The position numbers and the translations under genes are program-made. Shown here in pieces: positions 38,401 through 50,400 of a stretch of DNA of 64,000 nucleotides; positions within the stretch are counted from its first letter, which is position 1; each line of letters starts with the position of its first letter. Source of the DNA: Parelaphostrongylus tenuis (Eukaryota; Nematoda; Chromadorea; Rhabditida; Metastrongylidae); NCBI GenBank assembly GCA_019055375.1, contig JAHQIW010004446.1, forward strand, positions 186,001 through 250,000, read 5' to 3'. The notes beneath the pieces were generated by a model that saw only the letters and a program-made list of their open reading frames with translations, searched no databases and had not been told where the DNA came from.

Positions 38401-41400
38401 AGCACCATCGCTTGCCATTTAAATTGCATAGGCTACGACAAAGTGATGCTTCGATGAATACATCATGCATTGACCGTCTACGGCGCTGCTACATCCGTGA
38501 ATATCTACAAAACTCTCGTGCTGCAATCGCATAGGCTGCACTTTTTCACGTCGTTCATCACAGGAGATGATTCGTGGGTCTACTACGAGAACAACACGTA
38601 CCACGCCCATTGGCTACCTCACGGCAAAGACGTGCCAGCTCGGCCAAGTTTCATGGTCGGAAGATTACGCTAACGATTGTGCATGGTTTTCTAGTCTTGG
38701 CATGGCGTGTTGTTTTGAAAAGTGCTTGGCATTAAGCAGGCAATCAGTGCCGGCGGCTACAGAAACTCCGAAAGTTGGGCACTGCATTGCGGGAGAATTG
38801 TCCTAAACGATTCAATGTCGCCTTTCGCCAAGATAATACTTGGTCTTATATTGCAAAGTCGACTCGCCACAGTGTGGCAAAATTGGGCTAGACCACGGTA
38901 CATCTACCGTTTGGTTACGATATTACACCATCAGGTTATCATCTCCTGCGCGTCCTAAAGCAACATCTACGGGAGAAAAGTCTAAGGACTATAACTAGCA
39001 CAAAAGTGACCTCTTCGCTTTTTTGATCGCAGTCTCAATCCTTCCAGGAGGAAGGCATCCAGTCTTTGCGCAGCAATAATTGCACATCATGGATCATAAT
39101 AGTGATTACACAGTTGATTAATTGCTTTCTCCACATGAATATCAAACGAGTGATCAAAAGTATCGCAGTGCGGAAGAAAATAAGGGACTCAATATGTACC
39201 GCTTCGCACCGAAGAAGTTAAGCCATTCATTATTATTTAAACTTGGATCAATTATAAGAGCCGTCTCATTTTGTTTTCCGACTGAACATGAAGAAACTAT
39301 CCCTTTTACTGGACAAGAAGTTTTCATAGAAGTATTAAAAACCATTCAAAAGCTCAAATCTCGGAGGACTGCTGTACGAGCTAGTTTTCCAAAAAGGCCT
39401 TATTTAAAATAAGATTATGTTTGAGACTCTCAGCGCGCTTTTATTATTAATATGCTTGTATTTCGCTGGACAAATCTCTTTTCTTAGACTACTAGTAATC
39501 ATTCAACCGCACAAATCGCAAAGATTTAAAACTTTGGTCGCTTTTTAGGAAGGTTTCTTCGAAAGCGTTGTAACAGAAAGAAAATGTCTGTGTTTCACAC
39601 AAGTGTATTACTCGCAGGAGAGATCTTCTCTTGGATCAAAAGTAACCATTCGGTAGCGCAACTTTCGTCGATTCCACGTTTGTTTATTTTCTGAAAAGAC
39701 CGCTTCACTTCAGTGTAGTAGGGAAAATATGACTGAGTTCCACACAGGTCGTGCTTTTGCTTGTCGACTACGTTGTGTGCATGACCGTGGATCGATGCGC
39801 GACCAATCCATCGCGCAGGAGCTAATCACATGTGTAGTGCAACTTTTTAAATTTAAATTGGGACTTTTCCCCGCTTTCACAAGAAATATAGATAAGATAC
39901 ATGATCCTGATACCACAGATTTTCTCTATACGTTCATATGTTTTTCGTGATTTGAGCGGAGTATAAGCGCGATAACAATAAAATTGCGCGACGGGACAGA
40001 AACATAATATCGTTTTGAATGTTACAGCGCTACAAAAAGACTTTTCTAAAAAACGAGCACGCTTAGCATTCTCTCAAGATTTATGCCTTCAAGTGACTAT
40101 TGGAAATGCATTGGAAAGTCCACGTCCGCAAAAGGGGTCGTTTCATTCTCTGCCGGCCGAAGTCATCCTAAGAGACTTTCCACGCTTCGACTAACGCAAT
40201 AATTCCTTGCAAATATTAGGTCATAATCTTTTTTGACTGTAGTAGTTTCATTTACTGCTAAGCTTTTGAAAACAGCGAGACACGATGTGAAATGGAAATG
40301 GAAAGAAAATCGACACACATGGGGAAGCCTCAAACAACAGCTATCTTATCTGAGGGCACGGTTGTTCGCACAGTACCAACAATGCTCTCGATCTTTCTTT
40401 CTCTCACCCATAGTTTAACCATGGTGGTTGCTAACAGCGATCATCCGTCAACGGGATTTTCGTTAGCAATGGGTAAAATTTCAGTTTGTGACATACACGC
40501 GAAATATTAAAGCATTTGATATGTTTTCCTCTAAATTAGGTATGTCCGGTGAAGTTCATTTTTGGACAAGTTAAAGATACTTTATCACCCATGGTTGTAG
40601 CTGACACGTTGACTGAGCAAGCATTCGAGGTTTTGAAGCTTTCTAAGTCTTTTTCCAATAAACCATAAAAGCAATACCGCCGTGATGTTCTTGATGACGA
40701 TCGCCATCCCCAGCACTAAGAACAGAGCCAACCAGCGTGTACGTCGCTCAAATCCAGTGAATGTCCAGTGCTTTGTCATACAATACCTGCAATGTCCTTC
40801 TTTATATCTCACAAAGAATATCAACGGATTAGAAAAAAAAACAGCAAAAACTCTGAGAAGATAATTTTTAGACATTTTTACTTTTGCTTTCTTTTTCTCT
40901 TTTTGAAAGCTAAAGAACCTATCGTCATCATGCAATGAGTACTAAGGAAATGGCGGACTGCCAGTCACGGAGACAAATACGATTTCCTGCTCTTTAGTCG
41001 TTCTGAGGTATAAATAAAAAAAATTTTCATTTATTCATACCATGTCGAGGTTAATAGATAGTCGGTCTTGGGGTTAAATACGATTTCTTGTCAAATTCAT
41101 GAGATGACGGAAAAAGTAGCCAATTTCTCAGTCATTTCAGTTTATTTAAATTTGGTTTAATTTCAATTATTATTTGAATCTATGGAAACTTTTTAATGAT
41201 TTTATATTACTTCCGGTTTCCTCTCAGTGCAGCACTATTATCACTTCGAAGATTGTATTTGATTCCTAACAACTTGCCGTGTAGTTCCTTCACTAATGCC
41301 AGTTCACAAAAAATACTGACTGATTGAAACACCGCTTCGACTGATGAGCTCAAAATTGGATAAACAACACTGGAAACTCGAAATTTCATCTTGGTGTGAT

Positions 41401-44400
41401 GTCATAGAAGCGCAGTGCGCAGGTAGCAAGCAGAGATTCGTACCAACAACTCTAGAATTGATGCATAGAAGTAGCAAATGACAGGCAGTGCGCTGTGGAT
41501 CACATTGTGTTCTTTTTTGGTTCACCATATGCTATAAATATGCACTACATTTAACAACTTTATACCTCTTTTATATCTCATGATGTTTTCGTTTCATATC
41601 GACACAAAGCTGTCTCTTGCCCAAATTTCGTTGAAGCTCTTTTTTTCTCAAGTCAAAGAAGAAAATCTGACTTCGAACAATAGTGAAAACGAATACTAAA
41701 GCTTCGTGCTTCTGCTTAATCATTTTGGAACATCACCTTTGATGATAGCCTTTGCCAACAAATCATCAAGAAATCTCGGTCGCTAAAATTATTGGGAAGT
41801 GGAGATTCACAGATGGAGAGGCATAGTTGTTTTGATCCTAATACGCAGACTTTTGTGAAATATTCTTCGAAACCGAAACTTTTGCGTGCGACTTTCACAC
41901 GGACTAAAAGCTAAAACAGCTCAGTCTTACGAGCTCATTAACGCTTTTGTGTCTTTCAAATCTAGATCAATATATCTGAATATTTTACAGCAAGCGACGA
42001 TATATTTGGGGTAACCATATACCGGTGAAAGAAATTCAGCTTGTTTAGTTGCATTTCTGTTCGAAATGCCAACTTCCATGAGAGGAAAAGTGAAAATCTT
42101 GTCTTATTATCTTAAATGAGTTTGAATTTCATCTTGGTAGGATGCGAAAACCTGTGTAAAGTTAGCAAATACTTACAAAGTGTGATAGCTCCCATATTAA
42201 ACACAGTTGATTGAAAGATGCTCGTTTTTTTTCTGCACGACCTCATGATTGGTTTGAATGTATCCAAAAGTATAGAGTGGTGAGCAAAACTTTGACCACA
42301 GGTGGGTGATGAACCCGCGTTAACCCACACCGGGGCGCGTGCACTACTGCACTACCGAGACCTCCGTTTTCCTGCCACTCTTTTTTCAATTTATCCTAGC
42401 CTAGCTATCATCAATCAACCATAACGGATTTTCTTAGGTGGGTGCATATCCGCATTAAGCTCAGATAAGCTGAGATAGCTGCATCTGCATTCATTCTTTT
42501 TGCACTAAATGGTGTGCAAGAATCCTACGACAGTTATGATCCGAATGAAACCTATCATTTCGAAAGTATTGAAATTGTAACATAGGTATATATATATATA
42601 TATATATATATATCAGCACAAAAAGCTTTCAAAACCTCTTTTATCCAATTCTTATCTTGCATCATTTTTTTCTACAACTTTCGTATTACATTTCAAGTCG
42701 AAAAGTGGGAAAAGTTAAGTAAAATGATTTAGATTCAGTGTTTCTTTAATCGAATGCTCACCTGAGAGCAATTGTGAGAATTTATTACGTTTTTAACAGA
42801 AGCTTTTTTATTGTTAAAAAACTAGTAATAGTTTTTAGGACTTTAAAGGTTTGGAATGTAAGATAATATAAAACAGCTAGCAATAGATAAATCAAATCTC
42901 GTGCAGTTCTAGGGCGGAAATTTTGAGCTACTCTAGTTTGCGAGAAACTATTCTTCACATAAACAATGTTTTTTCCGACTACTATGCTAGAAGTTTTGCG
43001 CGTCAGGCGCTGATCTACCAATGATTTTAGCATTCGACTGAAGTTGTAGCTTCTTAGAGGTCGAATGCATATCCAGCATCTAGAAGATAGCTTACAATGG
43101 CCCGCTGCTCTGTCAATGCAGTGTTTTTTATCTTTTGCGACAAGTCTTCTACAAATTTGTCGAGACTGGAAAGGTGTGATCATGCTTACCGTTGGCAAGG
43201 ACTAGACTAATGACTCTGTGCATGACATATCTCTAACCACTGCGCTACAAGTTGCCTCCAGTACAGGAAATAAAAAATGAAACGCTTTGAATTGGCAAAT
43301 TCATTAGAAATACGCCTTGCACACGACTTCACCGAATATGATGAAGATGATGGAATGCATGTCTGGCCTATGCAATAAATTTTTGTGGAGCATCGATGTA
43401 TAAAGCTGGTGCTTTTGCCTCTCCAGATAAGTTTGGGATTAATTTACCAAATCCGAAAGAATGGAGGGTTTGGTTGTCTGGAACAATGGATCAAACCTGC
43501 GACCAACCCCGTCTGTGTCGTAGGACACCTCAAACCGCTGCGCTACACTTTTTTTATGTAACTACTATCGACCACTGTATATACCAATGGTAAATCGCAC
43601 CTCGAAGAACATCTAAACCTTTCACCTCTGAGGATTCGTTGACTGTAATTTATCAAATTTAAAAAAATAGCCACCCTTGATCTATTTGCTTTGTGGCTCA
43701 CGTAATCACAAACAGATCATATTAGTATTGGCAGACATTGTACCTCTGCTATCGACCGCACATTATAGGCGCCTGTATAGCACTAGACCCACTGGCTCAA
43801 AACAGGTTATATCCTTACGGACATTGTACTGTAAAATAGAATTCTTTTGTTGAAAACATGGAAAGATAAAAGTGCTGCCGAATCAAATTTTGAAGTGAAT
43901 TTCCATGTTTATCTTTTAAGGCACCAAAAACATATTACTTGCGATCTCTTCATTTCTAAGTGTATGCGCATATTTGAAACAATCATAAATGTTTAATAAT
44001 ATGAGTCAAACGCTCATGTTTCGGAAAAACATAATAATTCGCATTGACAAGATTCTGTTGCAGGTCCGATTACTGGCATAGGCAAACTAACTCAATGACT
44101 ATCTTACCCATTTGTAATTGCTCTAACTGGTCAATTATCGGATCCACCCACTTATTCTCTTAGTGAGATTTATAGCCGCTGCCTTGGAATGGCAGATACC
44201 CATAGCATTAGCCATTTTTCAATCCTAACTAAGAGAGTTGTGAAGGTTTCAATGTTCAATAAGAGAAACTATGCATGAAAATACTATTACTCTTACTTGA
44301 GTACAACAGACAACTGCACTATAGAGCAAGTATCACAAAAATTATCTGAACGTTGAGAAACGTCTTCAAAAAGGCTAATGCTGTAAATCGCAGAGACCTG

Positions 44401-47400
44401 GCAGCGTATGGACATGCGAAGGTTTGTAGAGAAGAAAATACTATGAGGTTCGTTCATATTGCGCGTAGGGAGCGGCTGTTTAAAAAAAAACCAGCACGTC
44501 AGCTCCCTTTTTTGAATCCTATCAGGAAGAGTCTAGCAATGCTTAGAGATATTCTGCAAAACATATTAGACCGGTCACTGATTTGATGTGTTGATATGTC
44601 TTGGGCTCACTACGCCTCCATTTCACCGGGCTCAGCAAACTGGTACCAGAATTGTCTGGAAGGGCAGCAGCGCTGATTTGACACAATGCTGATAGGTTGT
44701 GTAAGGAGTTCGCACCACTTTGGTTTTTTAATATGATTTTTGCAATAAAATTGCACAATTTTGGTATAGTTCAACTAAGCATGTTCTTGGAAACGTTTTG
44801 GTATAGAAATTGCATATACTTGTTTCAAGAAAGAGCTTTGGGAAGAAATTTGATTGCTACTCATGCACGAATGGGCATAGGGGAAAGTGCTAGTGAAGCG
44901 GCTGCCAAGAATAATAGAGCTTGGGTCGATAATACGGCTGTAGAAAAAACGGCTAGGAAGTGATTCGCAAAGTTCAAATTTTGAAAGGACAATCTGGAGC
45001 ATCAGTCGCGCTTCGGCCGTCCACAGAAAGTTGATCGTCAGACTGTCCCTGAGACGGTCGAAAAGAGTTCCTCAATGGCGTGCCGAATGCTAATCGAAGA
45101 GTCTGATTGTTGCGTCAAGATTATCGTCAACATTTTGCATGAACTGGGGAAGGTTCAAAAGAAGTCATAGTGGGAACCACATGATTGGACCAAACCCCAG
45201 GAGCCATCCTCTCTGCAACTGTATTATCGTCCCAATCTCCATTGATCTTGCGTGACAGCAAGCGAAACTGTTCGCACTACGGCTCCATCTTTTAACAGGT
45301 ACTAGCAATTTCTTCACCAAAATGTTTGCAAGAAAGTGCGCAATTGAATGATATTTGAATTCATGCAATTTTGTTGCAAAAATCATATCAAAAAACCAAA
45401 AGGATGCGAACTTTTTCGCAACCTAATAGGTCAGCGAAAGTTATTACACATCAGATATGCATTCAGTGACTTCCAATAAGAGTTGGTGAAGTCGAATGCA
45501 TTAAACATTTACATCAAACTCTCTGGCTCATATCTTTGTTTTCATTATTAAATATGTCTGATGAGTGAAATACCAGCCACATACTATAGCCTGTGCAAGC
45601 CTGAATGCTCATTAAATCTCATTTTTCTAAGCGCACAACGTTTTACAAATGGAGTGTATAGTTTTGAAATCAATGTGAATACTCGAGCTCCGATGCATGG
45701 CTGTGAAAATAGACCAATAATAATAGTACACAAACTTCTCAATGCTGATAAATTAATTGAAATGAAGAAAAAGTGGAATGAATGAAATAAAAACGGAACG
45801 GTGGGCTTTCACCATGTTTTCCGTGCCATGATTTCTTTGCGATTTCAATACAAATAAGAGTTCTGGCTTTTTTCGCGTTAAATTTGCCAATATTTCAAGC
45901 TCTAATGATTTTAGTTGGTGCTCTTCCGCCTGAGTCATTCGATCGCAGCCCTCCTCGTATATGAGGATTTCAATGAATCATCGTCGGCTGTTCAGAAAGC
46001 AATCGCGATTCATCAAACATTAATGTGCTAAACGATGACAGCAAAACAGCTAGTGCTCACGACATACTCAACGTGATTGAGAAACTCGATCTGCATGAAA
46101 TTCAGAGACATACAACGACTTTGCTGTTTTTTTTTTTTTGGAATGCGGTTTTTCAAATCATCGCAAAAAGGCCAAAAAACGCTTAATGAGCTGACTTGCA
46201 ACTTGCCATTTCAGTGATAAAGCCGAAGAATCGGACAAATGAAGTCGAATTGAGGTAAAGACATTGACCTCATTTTTAGCAACAACTTTGCCAGTAAATT
46301 ATCATTTCAAGCTAGAACGGTGGATGCATAATTGATCTAATCGTACATGGGTACGTACTGAACTAACACGGCGCTTGTGACTATAAGTCATTTGAGAACT
46401 GTTCAAAAGCAATCCAGTGAATTGCATCAAATTGGTATATATATATATATTATATATATATATATATAGATATATATATATATATATATATATATATTGA
46501 TGCACCTTTTCAGGGATCGATCAACGCCGTACTACTACCCTTTAACCCTTCATTCTTTGAATTTTTTCCGTAATGAGAAATTCAAATTTTTCATGCTCGT
46601 TTGTTTAGAACTGAATTCTTTGTTGACTAGTGTGCTTCCGGGAGACTTGGCGCCATGTGATACGACAACTAATAGTATACGAAGTGACCCTAGATATCAT
46701 ACTATTGTTAATCAAATCAAGAAGCTTCCTATCAAATATTTCTAGCAACATGATTTTCTGGTTAGTTTGAGTCGTTCTTCCGACAAGTGCTCAATATTCT
46801 TCAAGAATGCATCATATCCGGTGTACTCAAAGAAAATTAGGTTTAAGTCAACTATTAGGGTTGAATGCAGCTGTTCAAATTATTGGACGGATATTTATCC
46901 GAAAATCTGTAATGCTTGAAAATTTCAGCTGTGTTGAACCTTTCTGACGCTTAGCAAAATTGTGCATAGTCGACAATGGTCAACATCTCAAATTTTTGTC
47001 GACATACAAATCAACAAAACCAAATAGATTAGGGCGAAAGCATGTTGTTAGGGCGAAACGTCTCCTTTTGTTGAGAAAGCTCATCGAAGAGCCATGCCTT
47101 TTTTGAGCAATCAACAACTGCTCTGCTGAAATTTATCACGGCTTGTTCAAAAAAGATGAATCTGGCTCCCATCACCAGCCAAAACAAATGACGGAGTTTT
47201 GAAAAAAGCTCCAGAACTTCAAGACATAACTCTAATAAATTACTATGAATAAATTCCGGAAAGTCAAAAATGCATCAGGAGGGTGAGTTATGATCACGTG
47301 CCATCTCATGTCAACCTTAGACGGTTTTTTGAATCTAAATTAAGCACATTTCTTGGTTATGTAAGACTCTGCGCGGTTTACCTACTAATATAAAATTGTT

Positions 47401-50400
47401 AGGCTTATAAAGAGCGAAGAAGTGGGTGTTTGAAAGAAGTGTCACTCATGCAATGAAAACTTAGGTATTGAGTTTTTTTTAATGGGATTAAGAAAGTGTT
47501 TTGATGATCGGCGTCTTAATCTAGCCTTAATGTGGTCTTTACAAACTCTGAAGTAGGAGAGACCGCTAAAATTCAGCTGTTGTCGTTTTGAATAAATCTG
47601 GTCAAGAACCTCGCGACTGCTCATCAAATTTTCATCAACTTGTCTAACTTTATCAAGTTCAAGAAGGATGCAAAATTTGAGATACGGGAACAATTTCTGT
47701 AAAAAAAAGTAGAGGAAGGAAGAGGAAGTGGATAGTGATGCGTTTATTAGGAAGTAAAAGATACACAAGTCGTGAGTTCGATTTCTTCTCCTAGGATTCT
47801 ATTGTAAGCAATCAACCTGGAACACCTGAGCTTGGTTTACTCCAAGTCTGTAACATGAGCGGTCTTAACGAACATTCTTCGACATTCGTGAAGAAAACGA
47901 AATTCTCATGTAACGACCGAAACAACACGCGAAATGTTCGAAGGCTTTTGTGGATGATGAGCGTGAGAAGAGAAATGGAATCCAAGAAGTTCTTGATTTC
48001 GTGTAGCAATTTATGGTGATAGTTCGCATAAAAAAGGAGAATAAAAACAATGGAAAATGGCATACCTTTCTATGCTCGCCATGATGAGGCAGAATACAGA
48101 GGCGAATTTAAAAATCTGTGAGAAGAGGTACAGAACCGGCATGTAATTCAGCCACATCATAAAAAGTAGGTATTTGTCAAAATATTCGGCATTGATAGGA
48201 ACACTCTGAAAAGTACTGAAATGAGATCCATCCGTGAATTTCAAGCTATTAGAGATCTAAGTCCTATTATAATTTTAACTATTCTTTTGATTTAATACGG
48301 CTTTAGTTTTACTCATATTCAAGTTTGAACTCTTTGACGTCATCCATCTTCTTATTTGTGTACTTCTCATCATTCATCTTCCTCTTAGTTGCTGCACAAA
48401 ACCTTGCAGATGCAATTGCAATACTTTTTTTCTTTGCAGTTGTACTTTCAGAACAGCTTCCCATATTTTCAAAATATTCTGGAATCTACTAATCTGTCCT
48501 TGAGGATGGCCTATCCATTTTTACGACTGAAATAAAACTAGCCCCATGTCTCCAAACAGATATTTACCGAGTTCTATATACTTTACATTTCATTTTATAA
48601 TTTAAACTCAAAGAACAAACCAGAAGCAAAATGAAAGTCACATCGAAAAGTGTGTCGAAAAGTGCAACGAAACCGAGGAAGAAGAAAGGTGAATGCCTGA
48701 AATTCATTACTTGGAGGAAACAGTACTTAAGAACATTTTTATTACGACAATTTGTTAATATGCGATTTTATCGCTAAACTATTTAACTCAATAATGTCGA
48801 AAATGTTCTACTAAGCTATCTTAGATGAGTTTAAATCAGCGACAATGAATATGTTATCCCGATTTTAACGGAAAGGTGCTCAAGGCAAAGTCCCCTAGGT
48901 AATCCTCATCCATAAAAGCTTTAATCATGCAAGCGGCAATAATTTCCTGCCAGAATGAAGCGATAAAACACACTTGAATGAGGCAGAAATCCCTGTAGAA
49001 AATCTCTTAAGCCCTGCTCTTTCACCAGTTTTACGTGCGTGTTTCTTCCACTCAATGTTGATCAAAACGTATTCTATACGAGTTCAGGCAATTGTCTGAA
49101 CTTCCTAAGCCCAATTTTGCGGAATAATAGGGAGAATAGGTTTTATCGGATTAAACTAAAGCAATCTTATGACAGTTCATGAACTCTTATTCAACAAGAT
49201 TTACGGACTTAAGCTCAGTTGTGAGGCTCCCCATTAGCTCTCTAAAGAGAGCTCTAAATCTTAACTTTATCTCATATTGTCTTCATTTCTGACACGCACA
49301 ACAATCGCAGATGATGTAAGAGAACAATAGAACAACTGATATTTTATGAAACAATTCAGCATCACAGACAAGAGCTGCTTTTATAAGCGGCTTTTCGTCA
49401 AATGACCATAAGTTCTCGTGATCACCAAGTTATTGAAGCAGTTCATATTTTGATAGATTTATATGAGATACTTTGCACTACTGCACTAACTGACTGCAAA
49501 TTCTTACACTGCATACGTCCAAATTCAAGTTTTTTAATACTCGAAATATCCAAAAAACTGAAAGTAGAATTTGCAAGTTTCAAATTTTCAGACACAAAAG
49601 CGTTAGCTGCGAAAAAACAATGTACTGAGAATCCGTTTTTGCATCTGCTTTTTTGCTCGAATTATAAGTCTTGAAAGAAAGAGAAAAGCGGAGAAGAAGA
49701 CGTATCTCTCAGGGTCCACATGATTGGAAAATCGTTATGGCGGCAAAACGAGCCTCATCGTGTAGGTGAATGATCTCAAATTCAGCTAAATTTATTGCAA
49801 TTAGCAAAGTCCGCTATGAGACGAAATATGTTGATTTGAGGCGAGAGAAGCCAGTATTTTTAATCTCTTCGCATAGGAGAGATTGTCGCGTAAAAGCACA
49901 TAAAACAGATGAATGGTCTGTTTTGTGCAAATACTTTGAGACGAAGGCAGATTGTTGCTGTCTAAATGTGTGTCATAGTTTTTGATTCTAGTATTTTATT
50001 GAAAAACGATCAGTGTGATGTTATAGTTGATTGATTCGACTCTGCATGTAATCTCATGTGTTCAGGATGAATGACGATGTTGATGGCGGCCGACACACGG
50101 TTGATTACTCTTCCACCGGCAAATCTTTGTTTTCGATTTTCTCAGCGCATTTTCTAGTCGTAAGAAGTATTGCAAATAATTAACAATTCTGCTGATGTGC
50201 GGAAAGAAACTCGGCAAAAAGAAGGTAATTTGTCTCCATACAAAAGGTCGACGAAAGTACACTTTGTCAGATAGGTTCCCATAGAGTGACACGAACGAGT
50301 CTGCAGGAAATTTTAGTCGAAAGCTTACACTGTGAGTGGAGTGAGGTTGCAGAGAGTGTCAGTCTATGGATCCAGAAATGCCATGCTCTTCCAATTGGAG

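Noticed and set aside
42785..43198. Minus-strand frame with RTARDLIYLLLAVLYYLTF as the GPCR TM4 exon
   Set aside because: Its acceptor is poor and it would not complete the ERY motif. The exon at 40678-40786 has a proper acceptor and restores E-R-Y.
46302..46505. Protein rich in YIYIY
   Set aside because: Translation of a TA microsatellite; the same applies to 63183-63536.
47442..47768. Minus-strand frame after a perfect TTTTTTTACAG as a GPCR exon
   Set aside because: It is hydrophilic, does not continue the receptor, and exons 3 and 4 join in phase without it. It could be a chance acceptor or a nested gene, but nothing supports that.
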